Assembly (NCBI GenBank): GCA_937981355.1
Contig: CALJPD010000010.1
Span: 58,067-122,066 of the forward strand
Direction: 5' to 3'
Length of the DNA: 64,000 bases
Origin: an uncultured Candidatus Saccharibacteria bacterium
GTDB lineage: Bacteria > Patescibacteriota > Saccharimonadia > Saccharimonadales > Saccharimonadaceae
Position numbers and translations under genes: made by a program. This document shows positions 33,020 to 41,565 of this stretch, in pieces; the first letter of the stretch is position 1; each line of letters starts with the position of its first letter. Under the pieces are notes generated by a model that was given only the letters and a program-made list of their open reading frames with translations, was not told where the DNA came from and did no database searches.

Positions 33020-33988
33020 TTACCCAAACATCATCAGCTGTGCCACCAGCCCATCGCGGGTGATGCTGCTGGCGTGGGTGCCAATGCAGACCAGCTTGGG
33101 CGCTTCGCTAGGTTGGCCAGTGGTGATCTGAATCTGCTCGGGTGTAGCCTCGATGTGCCGGCGCGCGCCGTGCTCATCAATAAAGCACCCCTTGAGCCGG
33201 CGCAGCCCATACGTCGCAAAGAGCTGCAGCCACAGCGCCTCAAAGGCTGCCTCGGTAGTAGTGAGCTGCGACATATCGATGACGCTATAGGTCGGGTTAT
33301 CTGGCACGGCAAGCTCGCCATCATAGGTGTCGAAGAAGGTGAGTAGACTCGACGGCGTTGTGATCTTACTAAGGTCAAAATGCCCATGCGGCGCAGACAA
33401 CACCCGCGTGTAGGGCAGGGCGCGGCGCTTAGCATCATAAATGGTGCGATCATCGCCGTGCAGGAGATCTTCTTTGGTAATAAGGACTGTATCGGCAGCT
33501 TGCAGCTCCACCTCGTGAGCTGGCTCAATACCGTGCAAAATCTCGTGCGCCGTGATGACATAATAGCTCTGCAGCAGCTCGTATTTGTCGAAGATCCGGG
33601 CATTGATGAGCTTCTCTACCAAGTTCATCGTCCGTGCTACCCCTGTTGCCTCGATAAAAACTGGGGCAGGGGACGACTGGCAAAAATCCAACAGCATGCG
33701 CGTCAAGGCATGCTTAGACGAGCAGCACACGCAGTCGCCCGCCAGCGTCGTCACAAGCTCCGCCAGGCCTTCCAGCCGGTAGCCATCGACATTCTCGTTG
33801 GCATATTCATTCTCGATCACGCGCGAGCCAGCAAACTCTGGCTGGCGCAAAAGATACTCCAACACGCTCGTCTTGCCCGCCCCGAGCGAGCCATTAATGA
33901 GGTAGAGCGGCACCAGGCCAGGCTGGGTGCGCTGCTCGTCGAAGGCGGCATTAAGGCTAAATTCAAGATCATTATCGCGCCGGGCCAT
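33020..33988 (-). CDS. CobW/COG0523-family G3E GTPase
   Basis: 322 aa from the ATG at 33988, chosen because TATACT (33995-34000) lies 6 nt upstream; the frame extends to 34063 without support. The P-loop is GSLGAGKT at 33-40, the family metal-binding motif reads CVCC at 86-89, then FIEATGVA and TKEDLL. G3E GTPases act as metallochaperones or metal-homeostasis factors; the metal is not predictable. The C-terminal part (RLKGCFIDEHGARRHIEATP) fits the CobW C-terminal domain. It is divergent from pth with overlapping promoter regions. Confidence 0.88.
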   Translation of the reverse strand: MARRDNDLEFSLNAAFDEQRTQPGLVPLYLINGSLGAGKTSVLEYLLRQPEFAGSRVIENEYANENVDGYRLEGLAELVTTLAGDCVCCSSKHALTRMLLDFCQSSPAPVFIEATGVARTMNLVEKLINARIFDKYELLQSYYVITAHEILHGIEPAHEVELQAADTVLITKEDLLHGDDRTIYDAKRRALPYTRVLSAPHGHFDLSKITTPSSLLTFFDTYDGELAVPDNPTYSVIDMSQLTTTEAAFEALWLQLFATYGLRRLKGCFIDEHGARRHIEATPEQIQITTGQPSEAPKLVCIGTHASSITRDGLVAQLMMFG

Positions 33989-34037
33989 GGGTTTAGTATA
34001 GCATGGCTCAGTATCCATCCATGTTATACTAATACGT

Positions 34038-34610
34038 ATGAAATTGCTCCTGGCTCTCGGCAACCCTGGCCCGCGCTATGCTGCCACCCGGCACAACGCT
34101 GGTTTCATCATCCTCGACGCTTATGCAGCAGAGCAGGGGGTGCAGTTTATCCCAAAGAGCCGATTTAATGCTGAGCTGGCCGAGTCTTCACACGGCGGTG
34201 AGAAGGTCATCCTCGCCAAACCAACCACATTTTATAACGAAACAGGGGTCGCAGCGCGGGCAATCATGGATTTTTATAAATTATCGCTCGACGATGTGCT
34301 CGTTATTCACGATGATGTGGCCCTCGATTTTGGCAAAATTCGCGTTAGGCGAGGCGGCGAGAGCGCAGGCAACAATGGACTTAAGTCGCTCCACCGGCAT
34401 ATTGGGCAAAACTTTTGGCACCTTCGCCTTGGCACAGACAATAAAATGCGGCAGCAAGTCGGTGATGTTGACTTCGTCTTGAGTAACTTTACCTCAGATG
34501 AGCGAGCCCTTTTGCAACAGTGGGCAGCTGAGCAGTCAGCCTCTCTCATTGCGCAATTCCTTGCGGGAGACATAGCAGCGACGAGTGTGACGTACCAGCC
34601 GTCAGTATAG
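34038..34610 (+). CDS. pth: Peptidyl-tRNA hydrolase
   Basis: 190 aa, the normal size. Signature LGNPGPRY with Asn9, catalytic His19 in RHNAGF, KPTTFYNETG, IHDDVALDFGKIRVRRGG and GHNGLRS-like SAGNNGLKSL. It releases tRNA from stalled peptidyl-tRNA in the cytosol. TATACT ends 7 nt before the ATG, with no ribosome site. The upstream region is shared with the divergent CobW-like gene. Confidence 0.95.
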   Translation: MKLLLALGNPGPRYAATRHNAGFIILDAYAAEQGVQFIPKSRFNAELAESSHGGEKVILAKPTTFYNETGVAARAIMDFYKLSLDDVLVIHDDVALDFGKIRVRRGGESAGNNGLKSLHRHIGQNFWHLRLGTDNKMRQQVGDVDFVLSNFTSDERALLQQWAAEQSASLIAQFLAGDIAATSVTYQPSV

Positions 34611-34811
34611 TACATTATTTCGAGTGTATTTTATCTCTCGACGGACGACATGTCTCAGTGGTGAGTTTGTGGCTTTTGTTTATAGCAACATCTCGTACTT
34701 TATCTACCCAAAACATGCGAACTAGCAGCTCATTTCAATCCTTGCAAGAAAATTGACAACAGAGAAGAAGAGATTAGTGTCAAGAAGGTAGGATTTTTAT
34801 ATTTAGCTATT

Positions 34812-35924
34812 CTACCGCTTCACAATCTTCTTCACCCCACGCTTGAGGTGTTGCTCGGCGTGGTGGACAGTGTTTGCGGTTGCGGTCTGGAGGTTAATGG
34901 CGCGAGCCTCGAGGATGCTGCTGCCGACTGCTAAGCTAATAAAAACAAGGCCCAGCCCACCGGTCGCCCATTCAGGCAGTTCCACGTGGAAGAGCTTGGC
35001 GATCATCATCACACCCAGCGCCATAATGGCCCAGTGCGCACCATTCTCAAGATACTTATATTTACCCAGTGCACCAGTCCGTAGTAGATAGACCGTAAGC
35101 GAACGCACCCAGATGGCACCCGCCCCAAGGCCCGCTACAATCAAGACAATACTACTGGTGATAGCAAATGCTCCAATCACCCCATCAAAGCTAAAGCTCG
35201 CGTCCAGCACCTCCAAGTACATCAGGCTAGCAAAGGCCACCCAGCCTGTTTTTGCCTTGAGAGACTGCGCCGTGTCGTCATGAAAGAACGAGCCAAAGAG
35301 TTCCAGTCCAATATGCAGCAAGATTCCTAAGATAGATGAGATCAGCACCACCGACTCATACTGCCGCTCCACCGTGAAGTACAGCACCGCTGCCACCGCC
35401 AGCATCACACACACTTTGAGGTTCTCAAAACGCCCCGCTTTGGCTAGCCATGGCTCAACGTGCCGCATCCAGTGTACCCGCTTGTTGTAGTCCATAAAGT
35501 AACTTAGGCCAATCATGATCAAAAACGCCCCACCAAAGGCATCGATCATTGGCGACGCAGCGTGGAGGATGTGCCCATACTCTGCTGGCTTATGCAGCGC
35601 GAGGTCAACCACTGTTGAGAAATCGTGCCCGCTTGCCACCATCACAATAACGATCGGCAGCACAAAACGCACCACAAACACTGCAATAAAGATCCCCACC
35701 GTCAGGAAAATCTTTTGCCACAGTGGGCTCAGGCTCGCCAAGACGCGGCTATTAATGACGGCATTATCGAAGCTAAAGGTCACCTCTAGTAGTACTAGGA
35801 TGGTAAACAGCCACAAACCGCTCACCCCCAAATGGCCAAAAATCGCCCCGCCCAGCAGCACCGTCAGCAGCGCCGAAAACCAAAAAATACGAAAAGGGTG
35901 ATGAGAATGCCAGAGATGTTTCAT
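34812..35924 (-). CDS. DUF475/TerC-superfamily integral membrane protein
   Basis: 370 aa with about eight to nine transmembrane helices. The family landmarks are acidic intramembrane motifs: LLEVTFSFDNAVIN in the first half and LEVLDASFSFDGVIGAFAI in the second, matching the two inverted TerC repeats. Related proteins are linked to metal-ion export or tellurite resistance; direct activity is not established. TATACT lies 8 nt before the ATG with no ribosome site. The C-terminus is basic and probably cytosolic. Confidence 0.88.
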   Translation of the reverse strand: MKHLWHSHHPFRIFWFSALLTVLLGGAIFGHLGVSGLWLFTILVLLEVTFSFDNAVINSRVLASLSPLWQKIFLTVGIFIAVFVVRFVLPIVIVMVASGHDFSTVVDLALHKPAEYGHILHAASPMIDAFGGAFLIMIGLSYFMDYNKRVHWMRHVEPWLAKAGRFENLKVCVMLAVAAVLYFTVERQYESVVLISSILGILLHIGLELFGSFFHDDTAQSLKAKTGWVAFASLMYLEVLDASFSFDGVIGAFAITSSIVLIVAGLGAGAIWVRSLTVYLLRTGALGKYKYLENGAHWAIMALGVMMIAKLFHVELPEWATGGLGLVFISLAVGSSILEARAINLQTATANTVHHAEQHLKRGVKKIVKR

Positions 35925-35955
35925 AGTGATTTAGTATAGCACATGCATCAATGTA

Positions 35956-37164
35956 TCAGGAAGGTTGCACCATGTCTGCGGCGAATGTCACAGCTCGCCA
36001 CAGCGGTTGCTGCTTATCTATTGCAGCAAGCGGCCCCATCATCTCACTCACACTCCCAAGATATGTCAGACGCGGCTTGTATGTTGCTGCCTCTTTCTTA
36101 TCAGCAATAATACCATAGCTCTTCAGGGTATCTGTATCAGCCACAACTGTATTACTTGCCTGCGTCATGCCAACGATCTTCACTTCAGCACCTGTTGCTG
36201 TCTCGACTTGCGCTACGACAATGCCACCAGACATACCAGGCAAGACAGAATCCTCGCGCGCAGGATCATACGGTTCGTTCTCATCCACCGCTTTCTCCAT
36301 TCCCGCCACCACAGTTATTTTACCCTCAGGGCCATCTTGCGCTACCGGGAGGAGGACGTTGAGGCGTGGCTGATTGGCCGGCCAGCGCGTGACCTGCGCT
36401 GGGCTATTATTATCGCTATTGACAGGGAAGCCAAGCGCATACATTGGCTGGCCTTGTTGGATAATTGCCTTTGTTTCGTCGGGAGTAGCAAATTGCAGTG
36501 CAGGAGCAGGCATATAATTCTGGTGACGCAATGTTAATGCCGCGACATCTGGCACTGTTGACCTGTGTGGCCCGTCTGCTTCGCCAGTATAGCAACCACT
36601 CCGGACAGCATAGCGATGGCCATTGGTTGTTTCTACCGCAATATTACCTCTCTGGTGCTCAGACGATACAACATGCCCAGCCGTCAACACCGCAGACCAA
36701 CCACCCGGCGTTTCAACAATAAACCCACTTCCACCATAGTCTCCACCAGAGCCTGCCGCTTCACTGCCATAGACATTAATCTTAACGACCGAAGGTTGCA
36801 CCGCCTGCAACACTTCTTGCTTATGCCGCTCGAGGGCGGTACGGTCGCCAAGCGCCTCAGCAATCGCGACTGAGGGCCGGCGTGCAATCTCTGTCGGCTG
36901 TCCCAGATGCGGCTGCGACATTGAATCATCCAGTGTCGTACAGGCTGGCAATGGCTCCTTCGCCTGAAGTGCCTCGAGTCGAGCACCTACGAACGACCAC
37001 GTCCCCGCAAGCGTAGCACCAAGCATCGCACACGATGCTCGCCAACCAATCGCTCGCCACAATCGCTGACGCCGCTCTATCCGCTCGTGTTGTTGCCGCT
37101 CCATCCGCGTTTTTAGCTGAGAATGCGAACCAGAACTATGTTCTCGAACTGCCATTTCTGTCAT
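35956..37164 (-). CDS. Membrane-anchored trypsin-like serine protease
   Basis: 402 aa from the ATG at 37164, chosen because TATAAT ends 9 nt upstream; the frame extends to 37281 without support. A basic cytosolic N-terminus is followed by one helix (CAMLGATLAGTWSFVGARL). The outside domain shows a chymotrypsin fold: VLTAGHVV with the catalytic His, DVAALTL with the Asp and LPGMSGGIVV with the Ser. No PDZ domain is seen. It may process envelope or host proteins. A homologous protein without an intact triad is encoded divergently at 37305. Confidence 0.82.
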   Translation of the reverse strand: MTEMAVREHSSGSHSQLKTRMERQQHERIERRQRLWRAIGWRASCAMLGATLAGTWSFVGARLEALQAKEPLPACTTLDDSMSQPHLGQPTEIARRPSVAIAEALGDRTALERHKQEVLQAVQPSVVKINVYGSEAAGSGGDYGGSGFIVETPGGWSAVLTAGHVVSSEHQRGNIAVETTNGHRYAVRSGCYTGEADGPHRSTVPDVAALTLRHQNYMPAPALQFATPDETKAIIQQGQPMYALGFPVNSDNNSPAQVTRWPANQPRLNVLLPVAQDGPEGKITVVAGMEKAVDENEPYDPAREDSVLPGMSGGIVVAQVETATGAEVKIVGMTQASNTVVADTDTLKSYGIIADKKEAATYKPRLTYLGSVSEMMGPLAAIDKQQPLWRAVTFAADMVQPS

Positions 37165-37286
37165 GGTTTGGCCATTATAGCGCTTTGTAGGGGTAAATAC
37201 AAATTTATATGGTGGATGACAGGAGAGCAACAGGGAACATAATACCACCGTGTATATTGTAATATTTGTCATGTAATGCAAAATGT

Positions 37287-37300
37287 ACTACTATAGTAGT
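37287..37300. promoter_or_regulatory. 14-bp palindrome before the protease homologue gene
   Basis: ACTACTATAGTAGT is a perfect palindrome lying 4 nt upstream of the ATG at 37305 and overlapping a TATAGT -10-like hexamer. It is a candidate operator in the divergent protease intergenic region. Confidence 0.55.
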
Positions 37301-37304
37301 TATT

Positions 37305-38615
37305 ATGGCTAAGAACAATCGCGAACAATTACCTCCACAAAAACCAGAACAACCATCACCAGATGAACAGCAGTCTCGCCGCCGAAAGCGCGGGGCGGTA
37401 ATTGCTAGTCTTGCACTGACAACTCCTCTGATACTACACGGTATCTACAATGGTCTCCCGGACTTCTACCCAGGCAACGACCCACTACCAGCCTGTAGTG
37501 ACACTGAGCTAGACGACAACGTCGACCTTGGCCATGATAAGCCAGCTGTCGGCCATACGCGCACACTGAGCAACCTTCCGTTCAGCTCTCAAGATGAAGC
37601 GTGGGAGCATGCCTTCCGTGATAGTGGCATCGATATAAATGGCTATTCTGAAGGTGCACCAGCTCTTACTACCACTAAGGTGAGAATATCAGGAGGGGAG
37701 ACAGATGTGCTCTACTCTGGTGTTATAACCTACTCTGCAAATGACCGTGATCAGGGCCATCCCATCGTTCTCACCGTTGTCAATACAGAGGATCTCGAGA
37801 ATCTCACCCCGGATAATACTGGCATCATTACAATAGGTTCCAACGAATCAGAATTTCACCCCAATGGTGGCTGCACCATGCCGATGCCTGGCCCTTATGA
37901 TACCTCTCACAAGCATATTGTCGCTCTGACTCTTGCTGAAAAGAATGAGAACCACGCCTATCGCCGAACAAGCCGCCAGATGTCGCTCGAGGTGAAGAAT
38001 GGCATCATTACGACAATTGCTCAAGACAACCTCCTCGAGCAGCCACTCACTGTCGTCAATTATGGTAGCCAAAGTAACGAACGCAAGATTGGCAAACCAA
38101 TCGTTGCGTCTGGTTTTGTTGTTGGATACAACGATGCTACTCATACCAAGACACTACTCGTCTCGTCAGAAGACGGTTTTAATGATCGCACAGGGCAGGG
38201 CTCGCCACTCTTTGTGCAAACTAGCTCAGACGACCCATATAAATTCCAGCTAGCTGGCCTCGTCGTAGAGGGTAGTATCGCTAGTCCAACACCAGAGTAT
38301 CTTAAGAAGGTTTATAATGTCGATGTGAGCTATGACGATATTGATAGGCGTCATCTCAAGCTCATTACTGTCACCAACCCAGCAATCACTACAGACCTTG
38401 TTACTAACCCAGATGTCACAGAAAAAGCCGCTCAAGACGAAGCACAGCAGAGCACAACCTCAAACACACGTAAGAGCAATCTGTATGCATCCGATAAGCC
38501 ACGCCCATACTGGAAAGAGCCAGAAAACCAGGCTCATAGCATCCCCAAGTACTATGTTGATCCAAACGCTACTTCAGACAAGCAACCAGCACGTAGCAAC
38601 ACAGCTCAGCTCTAA
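37305..38615 (+). CDS. Membrane-anchored trypsin-fold homologue with degenerate catalytic triad
   Basis: 436 aa. A basic Pro/Gln-rich N-terminus and one helix (GAVIASLALTTPLILHGIY) are followed by an outside domain. Its layout parallels the divergent neighbour: DPLPACSDTELDD against PLPACTTLDDS, HPIVLTVVNTED where the protease has AVLTAGHVV, KHIVALTL where it has DVAALTL, and GQGSPLFV where it has GMSGGIVV. The His and Asp positions are replaced and only the Ser region is retained, so it is probably an inactive homologue (pseudoprotease), perhaps a binding partner or inhibitor. The tail is disordered. It is AT-richer than its neighbour. The alignment is by eye. Confidence 0.65.
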   Translation: MAKNNREQLPPQKPEQPSPDEQQSRRRKRGAVIASLALTTPLILHGIYNGLPDFYPGNDPLPACSDTELDDNVDLGHDKPAVGHTRTLSNLPFSSQDEAWEHAFRDSGIDINGYSEGAPALTTTKVRISGGETDVLYSGVITYSANDRDQGHPIVLTVVNTEDLENLTPDNTGIITIGSNESEFHPNGGCTMPMPGPYDTSHKHIVALTLAEKNENHAYRRTSRQMSLEVKNGIITTIAQDNLLEQPLTVVNYGSQSNERKIGKPIVASGFVVGYNDATHTKTLLVSSEDGFNDRTGQGSPLFVQTSSDDPYKFQLAGLVVEGSIASPTPEYLKKVYNVDVSYDDIDRRHLKLITVTNPAITTDLVTNPDVTEKAAQDEAQQSTTSNTRKSNLYASDKPRPYWKEPENQAHSIPKYYVDPNATSDKQPARSNTAQL

Positions 38616-39211
38616 TGCTCACTAGCGTATAACGGCATTTTCTTGCATATCTCTCACTTGAATAAATAATCAGTTCACTGCGCAATAACAGAGAAAAACA
38701 TGGTGAAAAGTATTGTTCGGCCATATATTTCGTGCGTGCTGAGCTATATAAGGATGCCTGATGGAAGCGTGTGTCAATCGCACGGAGTTTCTACCTGTAA
38801 CCCCTACTGTCTATGCTATATACCCTCTTGCACACATCACAAGCCACAATGCTGCTACAGCAACTATATTTCTCAATACTAGTTTTTTCTCATTCTATTA
38901 TTCTGTCGAGAGCCAAAAGTCATCAATACAAAGGTGATTTGTGTCGTTCCAGAGAGTATAGCAACGCGAGAGAAGGGCTACTTACCAAATCTTCTGCATA
39001 CGAGAGTCTTACGGTCTCTACAGTAATAACTCTTGACCCTCTAGACGAGCCAAAACTGTTAGGATCGTGGCGACTACCAGAGATAGTAGCTATCTTTGCC
39101 TCGCTTGCAAGTGTCGTAATCCAGAGCAATTCATAACTCCTCTATGTATGCCAAAGTGTATCAGCTTAAAAAATAGCCCCTGCAAGAGTAGACCATCACC
39201 AACTCACCCCA
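38616..39211. other. Gene-free region
   Basis: About 600 nt AT-rich with no credible ORF. No promoter/terminator pair could be assigned apart from the ncRNA terminator at its right edge. Confidence 0.5.
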
Positions 39212-39492
39212 ACAAAAAAGCGCTCATAGTAAGGGTGGGCATCACTATGAGCGCTTGGTTTGCCCTTCGTCCCACCCAATCAGGGTATACGTGATCTACT
39301 CACACATACGAGATCCGCTGGACAAAGGGGTTAGTAAGCACACAACCCTGTCTAACGGTGCTGCAGTGGAGGGTAGATAACTACAGCACAGATTGTGTGC
39401 AACCTAACACGTTACCTTCGTGAAAACACTGGGGTAACTATGTTAAAATAGGGGGTATAAGGTACTTGAACGAGCTTGCGCTCAATCAATCA
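39212..39492 (-). ncRNA. Candidate structured ncRNA, about 280 nt
   Basis: A minus-strand transcript bounded by a consensus promoter (39499-39527) and a strong terminator (39214-39256). It has no ORF but many stems: GAGC-gcaa-GCTC (a GNRA tetraloop), GTTACC/GGTAAC, GCACACAA/TTGTGTGC enclosing GTGCTG/CAGCAC, and GGGTGGG with CCCACCC in the terminator loop, a possible pseudoknot. No SRP, tmRNA, RNase P or 6S signature was recognised. It may be a divergent housekeeping RNA or a new regulatory RNA. Confidence 0.65.
39214..39256 (-). terminator. Terminator of the candidate ncRNA
   Basis: Perfect 13-bp stem with arms 39218-39230 and 39244-39256, followed on the minus strand by TTTTTT. Confidence 0.9.
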
Positions 39493-39498
39493 CTTATG

Positions 39499-39527
39499 AT
39501 ACTAGCACCCGCTTGACAAAATGTCAA
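39499..39527 (-). promoter_or_regulatory. Promoter of the candidate ncRNA
   Basis: TTGACA (39522-39527), 17-nt spacer, TAGTAT (39499-39504) on the minus strand. The -35 lies within the inverted repeat TTGACA-AAA-TGTCAA, just upstream of the dprA start. Confidence 0.85.
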
Positions 39528-39545
39528 CACTTTTCAGCACAAATC

Positions 39546-40424
39546 ATGCAACAGATCAATCACACCACACCACAAGCCCACCAATACCTCAATCCACTCT
39601 GCCATATTGCCAAACCACCACAGCAGATTCACTACCTCGGTACACTGCCCGAGGAGCGTCGCCCGAGCGTGGCGATCGTTGGGTCGCGCCGGCCCACGCG
39701 CTATGGCCGGGAAGTGACGGAGCAATTCGCCCGCGAGCTGACCCGCCAAGGGGTAATTATCATCAGTGGGCTAGCCCTCGGGATTGACAGCATTGCACAC
39801 CAGGCCTGCGTGGCAGTGGGCGGCACGACGATCGCTGTGCTGGGTAATGGCTTGCCACGGATCTATCCGGCCAACCATACTGCACTTGCGGGTGAAATCG
39901 TGGCCAAGGGTGGGGCAGTGGTGTCAGAGCACCTGGCGGGGGATGGCTACCGCTTTGGCAGCTGGAGCTTCCTCGAGCGCAACCGCCTCGTGGCTGGCCT
40001 GGCTGATGTCGTCGTCATCGCCGAGGCGGCCGAGCGCAGTGGCACGCTCAACACTACTGCCCATGCACTCGAGCAAGGCAAGGACGTCTTTGTGGTGCCA
40101 GGCAATATCACCAGCCCACTCTCGCAGGGTTGCAACAACCTTCTCAAGCAAGGTGCGTTGCCCGCCACCAGCCCAGCTGACATCCTCGCTGTCATGACCA
40201 TCACACCACCCCAGCGTCAGCAGAGCGAGAATGCCACCCTGCCACTGGGTAGCACACCGCTCGAGGCTGCCATCATCAAGCTGCTGCGCCAAGGTCTGCG
40301 CGATGGCGAAGAAATGCAGCGCCGCCTAGGCACACCCATCAGCGAGTTTACCATTGCACTGACGATGCTGGAGATTAACGGCGTTATCCGCTCACTTGGT
40401 GCCAACCAGTGGACATTGGCTTAG
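39546..40424 (+). CDS. dprA: DNA-processing protein A (natural transformation)
   Basis: 292 aa from the ATG at 39546; a TTG at 39513 would extend it by 11 residues. The Rossmann domain contains VAIVGSRRPTRYG, ISGLALGIDSIAHQA, TIAVLGNGL, YPANHTALA, SEHLAGDGYRFGSWSFLERNR (in part), and EAAERSGTLNTTAHALEQG with VPGNITSPLSQGCN. A short winged-helix-like C-terminal domain follows. DprA loads RecA on incoming single-stranded DNA, so the organism is probably competent, as reported for the group. No SAM domain is present. Confidence 0.93.
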   Translation: MQQINHTTPQAHQYLNPLCHIAKPPQQIHYLGTLPEERRPSVAIVGSRRPTRYGREVTEQFARELTRQGVIIISGLALGIDSIAHQACVAVGGTTIAVLGNGLPRIYPANHTALAGEIVAKGGAVVSEHLAGDGYRFGSWSFLERNRLVAGLADVVVIAEAAERSGTLNTTAHALEQGKDVFVVPGNITSPLSQGCNNLLKQGALPATSPADILAVMTITPPQRQQSENATLPLGSTPLEAAIIKLLRQGLRDGEEMQRRLGTPISEFTIALTMLEINGVIRSLGANQWTLA

Positions 40425-40448
40425 TATTATGGTACAGTACCATATACT

Positions 40449-41165
40449 ATGGTGACAGCAGAGCAAAACCCAAGACAACGCAAGCGCGAATATCACGTGA
40501 GAGATATCTTTACTGTGCCAAATGCCATCTCGGTTGCTGGGCTAGGGTTAGTAGTCGGTGGTGCTAAGAAATTTGACACTGCAACAAAGGAGAACGACAA
40601 AGCTGGCCAGGTCATTGGCGCACTCATGATACTTGGTGGTCGTATATGCGACTTAGCAGATGGTCCAGCGGCGCGATTCTTTGGCCAAGAAAGTGACTTT
40701 GGTGCAGAGGTTGACGCTGTATGCGACAAAGCAGCTATGGGTATTATTACTACACTGCTCGCTAAGCACAACATCATGCCCAAGCCGGTTTTGGCAACAA
40801 TTGTCACCAAGAATGCTATCAATGCTGGCGCGACCGTCTATCATGGTCTCACAAATGACGAAGCCTTTCGTACGCCAAAATCAGGCAAACTTAGCATGGC
40901 GGCAGATAATGTCACAGTTGCCGCCTATTTTCTTAAGGCTCTTGCCCCTGAGGGTAGCAAGCTTGAGCATTATGCTCATGTGGCAGAACTAGGGTCGTTT
41001 GCTACGGGTGCCATCCTTGGCGGCGTCGCTGCCGAACGTTATGTTGCTGGTAATTACGCCGAGGCCAAAGACTACAGCAAATCTACCAAATCCACCCCAG
41101 CAGCAAACACCCCACCACGGCAACCTCGCACCCGTATGCGTCGCAAACGCCGTGTGCGTGGGTAA
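40449..41165 (+). CDS. CDP-alcohol phosphatidyltransferase-family membrane protein
   Basis: 238 aa. The full signature DG(x2)AR(x8)G(x3)D(x3)D is present from DGPAAR to VDAVCD, about residues 75-97. Helices: VPNAISVAGLGLVVGG, VIGALMILGGRICDLA and others. Such enzymes join CDP-diacylglycerol to an alcohol in phospholipid synthesis; the alcohol is not predictable. The C-terminus is a basic disordered tail (RTRMRRKRRVRG). The start sits in AT-rich DNA with an inverted repeat ATGGTAC-A-GTACCAT (about 40429-40443) directly upstream. A TATTAT within it would give a near-leaderless mRNA. Confidence 0.85.
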   Translation: MVTAEQNPRQRKREYHVRDIFTVPNAISVAGLGLVVGGAKKFDTATKENDKAGQVIGALMILGGRICDLADGPAARFFGQESDFGAEVDAVCDKAAMGIITTLLAKHNIMPKPVLATIVTKNAINAGATVYHGLTNDEAFRTPKSGKLSMAADNVTVAAYFLKALAPEGSKLEHYAHVAELGSFATGAILGGVAAERYVAGNYAEAKDYSKSTKSTPAANTPPRQPRTRMRRKRRVRG

Positions 41166-41272
41166 TGCGATTGATGATTCGTGCAGCATTCTTTATTGGT
41201 AGCCAGACTTCTTATATATTTTCCGCAGTATCAGCAATACCCCTGCCTATAAGCCGGGGAGGGGGAGAGGGT

Positions 41273-41392
41273 ATGTGTAGCAATTATCATTCGAGTTCTA
41301 ACTCTCATACCTATAGCTACCCCCACAATAACCCACCAAGTCGAACATATTCCGACCAGAATATAACAGCAGAGATTTCCCGTCTATTTTAG
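41273..41392 (+). CDS. Possible 39-residue small protein
   Basis: The ATG at 41273 follows GGAGGGGGAGAGGGT, a strong purine-rich ribosome site. The peptide is rich in Ser, Tyr, His and Asn (SNYHSSSNSHTYSYPHNN). No family is recognised. It lies in the 400-nt gap between the CDP-alcohol phosphatidyltransferase gene and topA. The rest of the gap holds no visible gene or terminator. Confidence 0.3.
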   Translation: MCSNYHSSSNSHTYSYPHNNPPSRTYSDQNITAEISRLF

Positions 41393-41565
41393 TCGCTAAC
41401 CTCCATATATTTTCTTGTGCAGTGAGTTGCCCAGAGAGTTGATAGTGAAGTGTTGCGGCTCAAGATGCACCCCATTTGCATTCCACTCTACTTTGCGGTA
41501 TCATAAGCGCTTGATTAGATAGGTTAATAGCAAGCATATAACTATAACAAGCGAGTAGATAATCA

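Noticed and set aside
39212..39492. ncRNA as SRP RNA, tmRNA or RNase P RNA
   Set aside because: Hallmark sequences (GGAAGGAAGCAGC-like loop, tRNA-like ends with tag ORF, GAGGAAAGTCC and ACAGAA cores) were not found by eye; identity left open.
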